This document shows positions 26,824 through 35,300 of a DNA stretch of 64,000 bases, piece after piece. The position numbers and the translations under genes were made by a program. The stretch covers positions 1 through 64,000 of the forward strand of contig JAFZRE010000026.1 of NCBI GenBank assembly GCA_017620015.1. Reading direction: 5' to 3'. The notes under the pieces were generated by a model, which saw nothing but the letters and a program-made list of their open reading frames with translations, did no database searches and was not told the origin of the DNA. The stretch comes from Bacteroidales bacterium. Lineage in GTDB: Bacteria > Bacteroidota > Bacteroidia > Bacteroidales > ML635J-15. Each line of letters begins with the position of its first letter. Positions within the stretch are counted from its first letter, which is position 1.

Positions 26824-29739
26824 CTAATTTTTCACCGCCCTGTTCAATATCTCCAGCGGATGCAACGCATCTACCCCCGTTCCGTCCTTGATTTGGCAAC
26901 GGCAACTTGTGCCGACTGCTGAAATTATCGTGTTAGGCTCGGCATTGCGTACAGCAGGAAACAATACCAGCTCGCCAATTTTCATCGAAAGTTCGTAGTG
27001 CTCCTTCTCGTAGCCGAACGAACCGGCCATACCACAGCATCCGCTAGGAATTTCCTTCACGGTGAAATTCTTCGGCAACGACAAAGCCTTCAAGGTAAAT
27101 TTAGTTCCTATTAACGCCTTTTGCTGACAATGACCGTGGAACATTACATTTGCAACCTCATCGGTAAACATTTCCGAACTTATATTGCCGCAGTCGATTT
27201 CTCGGCAGATAAACTCGTCGAACAGAAGCGCATTTTTGGCAAGGTTTTCGGCTTTGGCGCGGTTTTCATTTGTGACAAGGTCGGGATATTCGTCGCGGAA
27301 AGCAAGAATTGCCGACGGCTCGATGCCGATAAGCGGAGTTTTGTCGCTGATAATGTCGCCAAGCATGGCAATATTGGCGTTTGCAATCTTCTTCGCCTTG
27401 CGCACAAGCCCCTTGCTGAGCCAAGTACGCGCGCTTTCCTTCGACTTGGCAAGCCTTACCTCGTAGCCAAGCTTTGTAAACATCGTCACCGCATCAACGG
27501 CAATATGCGTATCCAAGTAGCGCGAAAACTCGTCAATGAAAAGGTAAATGGTCTTCTTCGGTTTTTCGGTTCGCATCTCCCCTATTTTGCGCACCTGCTT
27601 CTTCAGATTTACCGTACTCATCAGCGGAATGTTCCTTTCGGTGCTGAAACTTATGGTTTTCTGGATTATTTTCGCGAAAAACTTGTTCTTGAAGAAGAAA
27701 TTCGAGATATGCGGAACCATTGCCGCCAGCCTGTACAATCGCGGCTGCATAGCCACAGCACGACTGCGCAACGGAACTCCATAATGGTCGTAGTAATGCT
27801 GCAGAAATTCCATTTTCAGCTTGGCAACATCCACACCCGACGGACATTCCGACTTGCAGGCCTTGCACAGCAGGCACTGGTCGAGCACTTCGTAGGCCTC
27901 CTTTTCCATAAACGGGTCGGGCTTTGTGGAATTTGTAATCAGTTCGCGGAGAATGTTTGCTCGGGCGCGTGTGGAGTTCTGCTCGTTGCGCGTAGCCTGA
28001 AAACTCGGGCAGAGAGTTCCGCCAATGATATGCGTCTTGCGGCAATCGCCGGCACCGTTGCACTTTTCGGCCGTGCGCAGATAACCGCCAGTACGCGAAA
28101 AGTCGAAGTAGGTTTCAATCTCGCGCGTCTGCTGTCCGGGCTTGTAGCGCAGGTGGGTGTTCATCTTAGGCGTACCGATTATCTTGTTGGCGTTGAACAC
28201 ATTGTCCTTGTCCCAGACCTTTTTCAACTCGACAAACATTTCGTAAATTCTGTCGCCAAGCATAAGTGGAATGAACTCGCCGCGCAACCTTCCATCGCCG
28301 TGTTCGCCACTGAGCGAACCGTGATATTTTTTCACCAGTTTTGCAGTCTCCAACGCAACAGTATGAAAAAGTTCAACATCGTGCTCGTCCTTCAGGTTCA
28401 GAATCGGACGCAGATGCAGTTCGCCAGTGCTGATGTGGGCATAGAACACACATTCAAGCCCCAACCTTTCGAGCATAGCGCGGAAATCCTTCATATATGC
28501 TGGCAAATCCTTGGGATTCACGGCAGTATCTTCAATCACAGGTGCAGGTTTGCGGTCGCCGGGCATATTGCCGAGCACGCCAAGTCCAGCCTTGCGCAAC
28601 GCCCACACCTTTGGAATATCGGCACCACGGACAATGGGATAGCAATAGCCGTAGTTGTGACTGCGCAAGTCGGCTTCGAGAGCCGAAATCTGCTGCTGAA
28701 TCCAGTTTTCGTCGTCGTTCACCCATTCCACAATCAGCACGCCCTCAGGGTCGCCTTCCACAAAGAAGCGGTTTTGCCGCTGGGCGATATTCTCCTTTGT
28801 AAGGTCGAGTACCTTCTTGTCCATCAGTTCAATAGACGACGGCGAATACTTCAGTGCAACAAGGTTAGCCTCGAAAACTTCGTCCAAAGTTGCGGTGTGA
28901 ACACACATCAAAGCCTTGTTTTTCGAAGGCTTATCGACAAGGTTCAACTTTATTTCGGTGATGAACGCCAAAGTGCCTTCCGAACCTGCAATCAATTTGC
29001 AGAAGTTGAATTTCTTGTCGGAATTGCCAAAAACCTCGTTGTCGAGAAGACAATCGAGCGCATAACCAGTGTTACGGCGACGAATTTCGGGGTCGGGATA
29101 GTTGGCTTTTATTTCATCAACTACATCTTTGTCGGACAACAAGTCGCGGATATGACGATAAATGTCGCCTTCGAGCGAATGAAGTTCGCACTTGGCATTG
29201 AATTCATCGCGCGAAAGTTCGCCGAAAGTAACATCGGAACCATCTGACAATATGCATCTAACCTCCAACAAATGGTCGCGTGTGCTGCCGTAAATCAACG
29301 AATGCGAACCGCAGGAATTGTTTCCAACCATTCCCGAAATCATACAGCGGTTTGACGTCGAAGTTTCTGGGCCGAAAAACAGATTATGCGGTGCAAGATA
29401 TTTGTTCAGTTCATCTAGCACAATACAAGGCTGAATGCGAATCCACTTTTCTTTTTCATTGAGTTCCAGTACCTTGCCGAAGTTCTTAGACACATCAACC
29501 ACTATTCCGTTTCCCACCACCTGACCGGCAATTGATGTTCCCGAAGCGCGTGGAATGATGCTAAGTCCGTTTTCGCGGGCAAAGCGGATTACGGTGCGAA
29601 TGTCGTCGTTGTCCTCGGGCACGCAGACCGCCAAAGGCAGTTCGCGATAGGCCGAAGCGTCGGTGGCATAGATTATCCTGTGTATGTTGTCGGTGCAGAC
29701 AGCACCCTTGAAAGTCTTTTTTAAGTCGCTGAAATCCAT
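26824..29739 (-). CDS. FAD-binding and Fe-S oxidoreductase (GlcD-GlcF type fusion, D-lactate dehydrogenase-like)
   Basis: 971 residues fusing a flavin dehydrogenase to a Fe-S subunit. The N-terminal FAD_binding_4 domain has IIPRASGTSIAGQVVGNGIV and NRCMISGMVGNNSCGSHS. FAD-oxidase C follows, with HISTGELHLRP and GSLSGEHGDGRLRGEF. Fe-S ligands come next: CNGAGDCRK with a distal Cys (about 563-580) and CLLCKACKSECPSGVD (about 626). The C-terminal CCG domain has FHGHCQQKAL and PSGCCGMAGSFGY (about 903). Such proteins oxidise D-lactate or another 2-hydroxy acid and pass electrons to the quinone pool at the inner membrane. The exact substrate is not certain. Monocistronic, with a TAATTTTGC box at 29773-29781. 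Confidence 0.9.
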   Translation of the reverse strand: MDFSDLKKTFKGAVCTDNIHRIIYATDASAYRELPLAVCVPEDNDDIRTVIRFARENGLSIIPRASGTSIAGQVVGNGIVVDVSKNFGKVLELNEKEKWIRIQPCIVLDELNKYLAPHNLFFGPETSTSNRCMISGMVGNNSCGSHSLIYGSTRDHLLEVRCILSDGSDVTFGELSRDEFNAKCELHSLEGDIYRHIRDLLSDKDVVDEIKANYPDPEIRRRNTGYALDCLLDNEVFGNSDKKFNFCKLIAGSEGTLAFITEIKLNLVDKPSKNKALMCVHTATLDEVFEANLVALKYSPSSIELMDKKVLDLTKENIAQRQNRFFVEGDPEGVLIVEWVNDDENWIQQQISALEADLRSHNYGYCYPIVRGADIPKVWALRKAGLGVLGNMPGDRKPAPVIEDTAVNPKDLPAYMKDFRAMLERLGLECVFYAHISTGELHLRPILNLKDEHDVELFHTVALETAKLVKKYHGSLSGEHGDGRLRGEFIPLMLGDRIYEMFVELKKVWDKDNVFNANKIIGTPKMNTHLRYKPGQQTREIETYFDFSRTGGYLRTAEKCNGAGDCRKTHIIGGTLCPSFQATRNEQNSTRARANILRELITNSTKPDPFMEKEAYEVLDQCLLCKACKSECPSGVDVAKLKMEFLQHYYDHYGVPLRSRAVAMQPRLYRLAAMVPHISNFFFKNKFFAKIIQKTISFSTERNIPLMSTVNLKKQVRKIGEMRTEKPKKTIYLFIDEFSRYLDTHIAVDAVTMFTKLGYEVRLAKSKESARTWLSKGLVRKAKKIANANIAMLGDIISDKTPLIGIEPSAILAFRDEYPDLVTNENRAKAENLAKNALLFDEFICREIDCGNISSEMFTDEVANVMFHGHCQQKALIGTKFTLKALSLPKNFTVKEIPSGCCGMAGSFGYEKEHYELSMKIGELVLFPAVRNAEPNTIISAVGTSCRCQIKDGTGVDALHPLEILNRAVKN

Positions 29740-29772
29740 AAAATTAACCTTTCTAACAGATGGAAAGCCAGC

Positions 29773-29781
29773 GCAAAATTA
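29773..29781 (-). promoter_or_regulatory. Bacteroidota -7 element for the FAD/Fe-S gene
   Basis: On the minus strand, TAATTTTGC, 33 bases ahead of the ATG at 29739. The -33 element is unclear. Confidence 0.5.
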
Positions 29782-29900
29782 CAAAAATAATGATTAAGTC
29801 GTCACGCAAGAATCCTCTATCCATAAAATGCAAAAACGCCAGAATACATTTGTAGATTAAGGAAATTGTTTTACATTTGGCAAAGATTTTTGAATACATT

Positions 29901-30005
29901 ATGATGAAAACTCTTAATATTGGCAATAATATTTCTGGAACATACATAATTGAAATAAAGAATTGCTTTGATAAGGTTGTCGTACGCAAAATTGTTAAGA
30001 TATGA
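29901..30005 (+). pseudogene. Orphan T9SS sorting-domain tail (gene remnant or small ORF)
   Basis: ATG 29901 to TGA 30003-30005 encodes 34 residues ending ISGTYIIEIKNCFDKVVVRK then IVKI. This is the pattern of the last strands of a type A T9SS sorting domain (GTYxxxI, then K-I). The frame is open upstream only to a TAG at 29853. No body of a cargo protein is attached, so it looks like the stub of a deleted or recombined cargo gene. It overlaps the ATG of the next gene (30002). Confidence 0.5.
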
Positions 30006-31951
30006 GAAAGATAGTTTTGATTGCAATATTATATATAGTAGGTATAAGTAATTCATTTTCGCAGAATATATTTAATAGGATAATAGACCTTAACCGTGAC
30101 TATATGCATATTTTAGTGTCTCTTACGCCAGTGGATAATGGATATATCATTGTATGTGGCACAAGAAATTACGACTTGTTTAATGATATGCGTTGTTCTC
30201 TTGTCGCCAGTTTGGATGACCAAGGGAATTATATGTACAATGCTTTCATTGGGGATTCATTGTCACATACATGGGAAAGTGATTTCGGGCAAGAAATAAT
30301 AAGGACAGACGATGCAACCTTTAAATATGTTTTTAACAAGGAATATTTAGGCGCATATATCTGCAAATTCAATGATACATTAGGCATAAAAGAAACAAAT
30401 ATGTTATATTATGCCCCAGACTCTTCTTTTACCGATGAAAACTTTATAAGATTCTCATATATAAATGGATATATATATATATATGGAGAAAAGAGAGGAG
30501 ATACTATTAACAATGATTTCTTCCATAGCACTTTATGGAAAATAGATTCTTTAAATAATCTTGTATGGAAACAGGATTTGTTTGAAGAAGAAAATAAACT
30601 TAATTGTGGACAAGTACAGAAAACTTACGACGGAAATCTAATATTGGTTGGAAGAATGCTTTCTAATGCAGGAGAATATTGGCATATAAACAAAGTTGAC
30701 ACTTCTGGTAATACTATATGGTGTAGAGATTATGGCAAACAAGGTTGGAATAATGGTATTGATATATTTATCTCCCCTTCCCCTGATTCCTGTTATGTTA
30801 TAACCGGATTATATCCTGTTTGCTACAGAGACAGATATATGGATGAGCCTAGTTATGCCAATTGTCTTCGTAAGATTGATGACAATGGCAATCTTGTGTG
30901 GGAAAAAATAATCGAAAATTTTTACAAGACTGGATATATTGGGATACATCCAGAGGAAAGTAGTTATGATTTACATGTGGATTCAGATGGATACATATAT
31001 GCTATAAGTACTGGTGTAGCGGCACAAGGACAATCCCTAAAGGGTACTCTAACAAAATTGTCGCCCAAAGGAGAAATAATGTATCGCCGCTACTATCATC
31101 CTCTAGGTCGCAATGCAACAGGAAGCATGTATCTCGGCAGTATCAGCCCAACACCTGATGGCGGTTTTGTAATGGGTGGATATACGGATTACAACGAGGA
31201 GATTGATGAAATGTTTAACGGCTACTATCAGCAGCCGTGGATAGTAAAGACAGACCACGAGGGGCTGGACGGACTATGCTATACAGAATTACCAGAACTT
31301 GATTTTGATGTTTTCATACCAGATACAGTATGTAATCTTGACACAATAGATTGTGTTGTAAACATTAGTGGACCATCGGCTCCATATACCCTGGAATTCA
31401 GTACAGGGCAAGTAATAGACAGTATATATTATCCGGATGTTTTTGTGCCTAAAGAAATTGGAATAGATACAGAGATTGTCGGAAATGACAATATGCTGTA
31501 CCAGTATTCCGAAGTGATAACAGAAGCCACACTGAAAGACACAATAAGAGAAAACATCATCGCCAAGCATTATAACATTGCTACACCAACATATCCAGGC
31601 GAACAGCAGCTTACAATAACCCTTACCGATTTCTACGGCAACACCAAGACCTTCTACAAGGACATTTATGTAAATCCCTGCCACGAGGTGGAAGTGGATG
31701 AGAATGAAAATGTTGTGCTGTCGGTTTATCCGAATCCCGCAAGGGAGAATATCATAGTGGAAGGAGAGAATATTGCTGGAATACAGGTTTGCAATTTGTT
31801 AGGTGAAGTGGTTTATTACAATAGTAGTGTCGTGCCGCGGCGCGACGCCACTATTGTAATATCCACAGAAAATATGCCTGCAGGAAGCTATTTTGTAAGG
31901 GTTAGGATGGCGGATGGAAAGGTGGTGACGAAGAAAATCATAATAATGTAA
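30002..31951 (+). CDS. T9SS-secreted protein with type A sorting domain
   Basis: 649 residues. A signal peptide (MRKIVLIAILYIVGISNSFSQ) is followed by a long beta-rich region (about 25-430) of propeller-like repeats: a W-K-I-D or L-R-K-I-D phrase with NGN..W..., as in SLNNLVWKQD, GNTIWCRDYG and NGNLVWEKI. A linker with Cys pairs follows. The C-terminal 85 residues are a type A sorting domain: VLSVYPNPARENIIVEGE, GIQVCNLLGEVVYYN, MPAGSYFVRVR, VVTKKIIIM. Inside it, residues coded by 31815-31860 derive from a palindromic repeat (NSSVVPRRDATIV), an in-frame insertion between two strands. The target is unknown; exported across the outer membrane and probably surface-attached. Confidence 0.82.
   Translation: MRKIVLIAILYIVGISNSFSQNIFNRIIDLNRDYMHILVSLTPVDNGYIIVCGTRNYDLFNDMRCSLVASLDDQGNYMYNAFIGDSLSHTWESDFGQEIIRTDDATFKYVFNKEYLGAYICKFNDTLGIKETNMLYYAPDSSFTDENFIRFSYINGYIYIYGEKRGDTINNDFFHSTLWKIDSLNNLVWKQDLFEEENKLNCGQVQKTYDGNLILVGRMLSNAGEYWHINKVDTSGNTIWCRDYGKQGWNNGIDIFISPSPDSCYVITGLYPVCYRDRYMDEPSYANCLRKIDDNGNLVWEKIIENFYKTGYIGIHPEESSYDLHVDSDGYIYAISTGVAAQGQSLKGTLTKLSPKGEIMYRRYYHPLGRNATGSMYLGSISPTPDGGFVMGGYTDYNEEIDEMFNGYYQQPWIVKTDHEGLDGLCYTELPELDFDVFIPDTVCNLDTIDCVVNISGPSAPYTLEFSTGQVIDSIYYPDVFVPKEIGIDTEIVGNDNMLYQYSEVITEATLKDTIRENIIAKHYNIATPTYPGEQQLTITLTDFYGNTKTFYKDIYVNPCHEVEVDENENVVLSVYPNPARENIIVEGENIAGIQVCNLLGEVVYYNSSVVPRRDATIVISTENMPAGSYFVRVRMADGKVVTKKIIIM
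31815..31860. repeat. Palindromic repeat (family A) inside a T9SS sorting domain
   Basis: ATTACAATAGT (31815-31825) and ACTATTGTAAT (31850-31860) flank the core GTCGTGCCGCGGCGCGAC (31830-31847). The core differs at two positions from the intergenic copy at 53093-53110. The element lies wholly within the coding sequence and keeps the frame. Confidence 0.85.
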
Positions 31952-31972
31952 AATTGCATCATTGTGCGATTC

Positions 31973-32019
31973 CAAGGCAGGAGCCTTGTATGTGCAATGT
32001 CGTAGGCATGAGCCTACGA
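31973..32019. repeat. Paired-hairpin palindromic repeat (family C), second copy
   Basis: CAAGGC/GCCTTG (31973-31988, loop AGGA) then TCGTAGGC/GCCTACGA (32000-32019, loop ATGA). Same modules as 26743-26790, in the opposite order. Confidence 0.8.
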
Positions 32020-32021
32020 CA

Positions 32022-32072
32022 AGTCGAGTGGTGGATGGAAAAATTGTTACAAAGAAAATAATCGTGCTGTAG
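32022..32072 (+). pseudogene. Second T9SS tail fragment downstream of the cargo gene
   Basis: In one frame, 32022-32072 reads SRVVDGKIVTKKIIVL then TAG. This repeats the end of the preceding gene (RMADGKVVTKKIIIM). It is separated from that gene's stop by the paired-hairpin repeat and has no start codon of its own. It is best seen as a duplicated or displaced sorting-domain end. The rest of the gap 31952-32393 holds the repeat, the terminator at 32118-32168 and AT-rich sequence with no recognised gene. Confidence 0.6.
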
Positions 32073-32117
32073 CATTGTAATGTTTTACAATGTATTGATT
32101 ACCAATTATTTATTGAC

Positions 32118-32168
32118 AAAACACAGAATCAGATGCTGAAACAAGTTCAGCATGACATTCTGTGTTTT
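32118..32168 (+). terminator. Strong terminator hairpin (repeat family D)
   Basis: Two-step stem: AAAACACAGAAT (32118-32129) with ATTCTGTGTTTT (32157-32168), and inside it ATGCTGAA/TTCAGCAT (32133-32140 with 32146-32153). It ends in a T run. The inner core is a dispersed sequence, with a degraded copy near 16957. Confidence 0.85.
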
Positions 32169-32393
32169 TTGCATCTTGTCGGAACATGAAACCCAGAACG
32201 GCGAAGCCCTCAACGTAGTTAAACGGGCACAAGCCGCTTAAACATCACAAAACATAGAAAATCACTCCATTCCAAACATAATATGAGCATTTTATGTACT
32301 GATTTATTGTTTTTGTCTAAAAATAATAAATCACATTTTGTCATTAACATTTTTTAATTAAATTTGAAGTTTGGAATTTAAACTTTTGACTAT

Positions 32394-35300
32394 ATGAAAA
32401 AGTTATCTATTATAACTGCCTTATTGCTAGTAGCATTGGCCGTTTTTGGACAGACAAAGTCCGACCTTCAATTCATAGAGCAAACTCTTGAAAATCGTGG
32501 AGAAGTGGTGCTTAGATTCCCACATAATGGAAATCGTGAGCTCGTCCGCGAACTTAGTCACATAATGTCAATCGACAAGGTGAACGATACATACGTTGAA
32601 GCATACGCAAATGCCAGAGAATACGAGCAGTTTAAGACTTATAACATTGAATATGAGCCTGTTTACGAGTATTACACACAGACTCGCGCCTTGAATATGG
32701 CGAATACGGTCGCTCAAATGGCAAACTGGGATAGATACCCAACCTACGCCGTATATCTGGAGCTGATGCGCAACTACGCACGGGATTATCCGACATTGTG
32801 CAAGATGGATACTATCGGCTATTCGGTTTACGGTCGTCCAATTATAAACATGACCATTTCGGACAATGTAGGCGTTGACGAGGACGAACCCGAATTCTGG
32901 TGGAGCAGTACAATGCACGGCGATGAAACATCGGGATGGTACTTCCTTATCCGCCTTGTCGATGACCTGCTGACAAAATACGGCACCGACCCGCAGATTA
33001 CAAACCTCGTGAACAATGTGGAGATATACATTTCTCCGCTTACAAACCCCGATGGTACATTCTACCAGTCGAATGACGGCACAAGCATACAAAGTGCCCG
33101 CAGGTACAACTACAATAGCGTAGACCTTAACAGAAACTTCCCGTTTGTAACCAATACTGCAAGCCACACGGCAGAATATCCGAACGAACCTGAAATCACA
33201 ATGATGACAGCCTACGCTGATGAGCACAACTTCGTGATGTCGGCAAACTGCCACGGTGGCGACGAATGTATGAACTACCCGTGGGACGAAGACGGATGGA
33301 CACACGCACGACACCCGAACCCCGACGACGACTGGTGGGAATATATATCGTGGATGTTTGTCGATACCGTACATGCAATAAATTCCAGCAGATTCACAGG
33401 TCCGTCGGATGTTAGCGGTTCGAACGGCGTAACCAAAGGTAGCGAATGGTACTCAATTGACGGCGGACGTCAGGACTATATGAACTACTACAAGCACATC
33501 AAGGAAACTACCGTTGAATTTACCACTACAAAGAAATTAGGAACAGAAAACCTGAACACCTACTGGGGATATTACCGCAAATCGATTCTTAACTACACCG
33601 AGCAAGTGCTTTATGGTTTCCGCGGAATCGTTACCGACGGCTGTACAAACCAACCGCTAAGCGGAGTACAAGTTTTCATAAACAACCACGATGCCGACGG
33701 TACGGAAGTATATACTGCTGATCCTGTAGGCGACTACCACCGCCCGATATACGCTGGTACTTACAGCGTTACATTCTCTAAGGAAGGTTATACTTCGCAG
33801 ACATTCGAAATTACCACTCAGAACATGGCTTGCCAGCGACTGGATGTCACATTATACCCCGAAGGCACAATAGTTCCGACATTTACCGCAAACCCAACGA
33901 CATTATACGAAGGTAGTAACGTACAGTTCTCCAATACAACTTCGGGCAACTATGTTTCAGCATCGTGGACTTTCGATGGCGGTTCGCCAGCAACAAGCAC
34001 TGCCACAAATCCAACAGTGACATACAGCACACACGGCACCTACGACGCAACACTTACCATAGTTAATACAAATGGCTGTTCATCGTCGGCAACAGAACAC
34101 ATAACCGTTTATGAAGCCGTACCTCCAGTCGCAGACTTTTCGGCATCGGAAACACAAATTACGGCAGGAAACTCGGTAACTTTCACCGACTTGTCAACTA
34201 ATATGCCGACATCGTGGTCGTGGACATTCGAAGGCGGAACACCAGCGACTTCCAACTTACAGAACCCGACCGTAACCTACAGCGAGCCAGGCGAATATAC
34301 GGTAACATTGGTTGCATCGAACGCATTTGGTTCCGATACCGAAACAAAGACCGCATACATCAGCGTTGCCGCCGTATATAATATGAGCAACGAAACAATT
34401 TATGTCTGCAACGGAACATACAAGGACCCGGGAGGCGACAGCAACTATCCAAACAACGCCAACTATACACAGACAATTTACCCGAGCACCGAAGGAGCGT
34501 ATGTAAGGCTGAATTTCACATCATTCTCTTTGCAAGCAGCAAGCGGTTGGTACTCAACTTGTTCCGACTTGTTCTACATCTACGATGGAACATCGACATC
34601 GGCTACAGCTCTTGTAAATGGCGTATGCGGAACAAATAACCCCGGCACAGTAACTGCAACAAATGCCGACGGAGCGTTGACAATAGTGTTCACCTCCAAC
34701 AACACGACAAACGCAGCAGGTTGGGAAGCCGAAATTAGCTGCTACATGCCAGAGCCGGAAGCAATATTCACGGCTGAAATTTCCGAAAATTGCACACGCA
34801 ACATAGCAACCACAAACGAATCGGAATACGCAACTTCGTACCTTTGGGCATTTGGCGACGGCACAACATCAACCGAAACTGCGCCTACGCATACATACAC
34901 CGAAAACGGCACATACACCATCACACTTACGGCTTCAAATGCCAACGGCAGCAGCACCGCCACCCAGCAAATCGAAGTTGAAATTCCAGAAGTAACATCT
35001 GTCACCAATGCAAGCGGATGCGGAAGTGCAACACTTACACTATCGGCACAAGGCAACGGCACATTGCACTGGTTCGATGCACAGACAGGCGGAACCGAAC
35101 TTGGGACAGGCAATTCGTACACCAATGCATTCGCAGGAACCACAACAATTTATGTAGAATCGCAAATCGGAAGCGAAGAAACCTATAATGTAGGTATTTC
35201 CGATAATACTTCGGCTACTGCATATACTAATAATACCGGTCAAAACAGAGGCCTTACATTTACGGTTTCACAGGCTCTTACATTGGTTTCGGTAGATGTT

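Noticed and set aside
27121..29247. A 708-codon open frame on the plus strand, antisense to the FAD/Fe-S oxidoreductase
   Set aside because: The minus-strand frame has all motifs of a known enzyme; the antisense frame is His/Asn/Val-rich, has no motif or promoter, and arises from codon bias of the real gene. The same holds for long antisense frames at 4211-5191, 32568-33374, 24141-24959 and 45459-46328.
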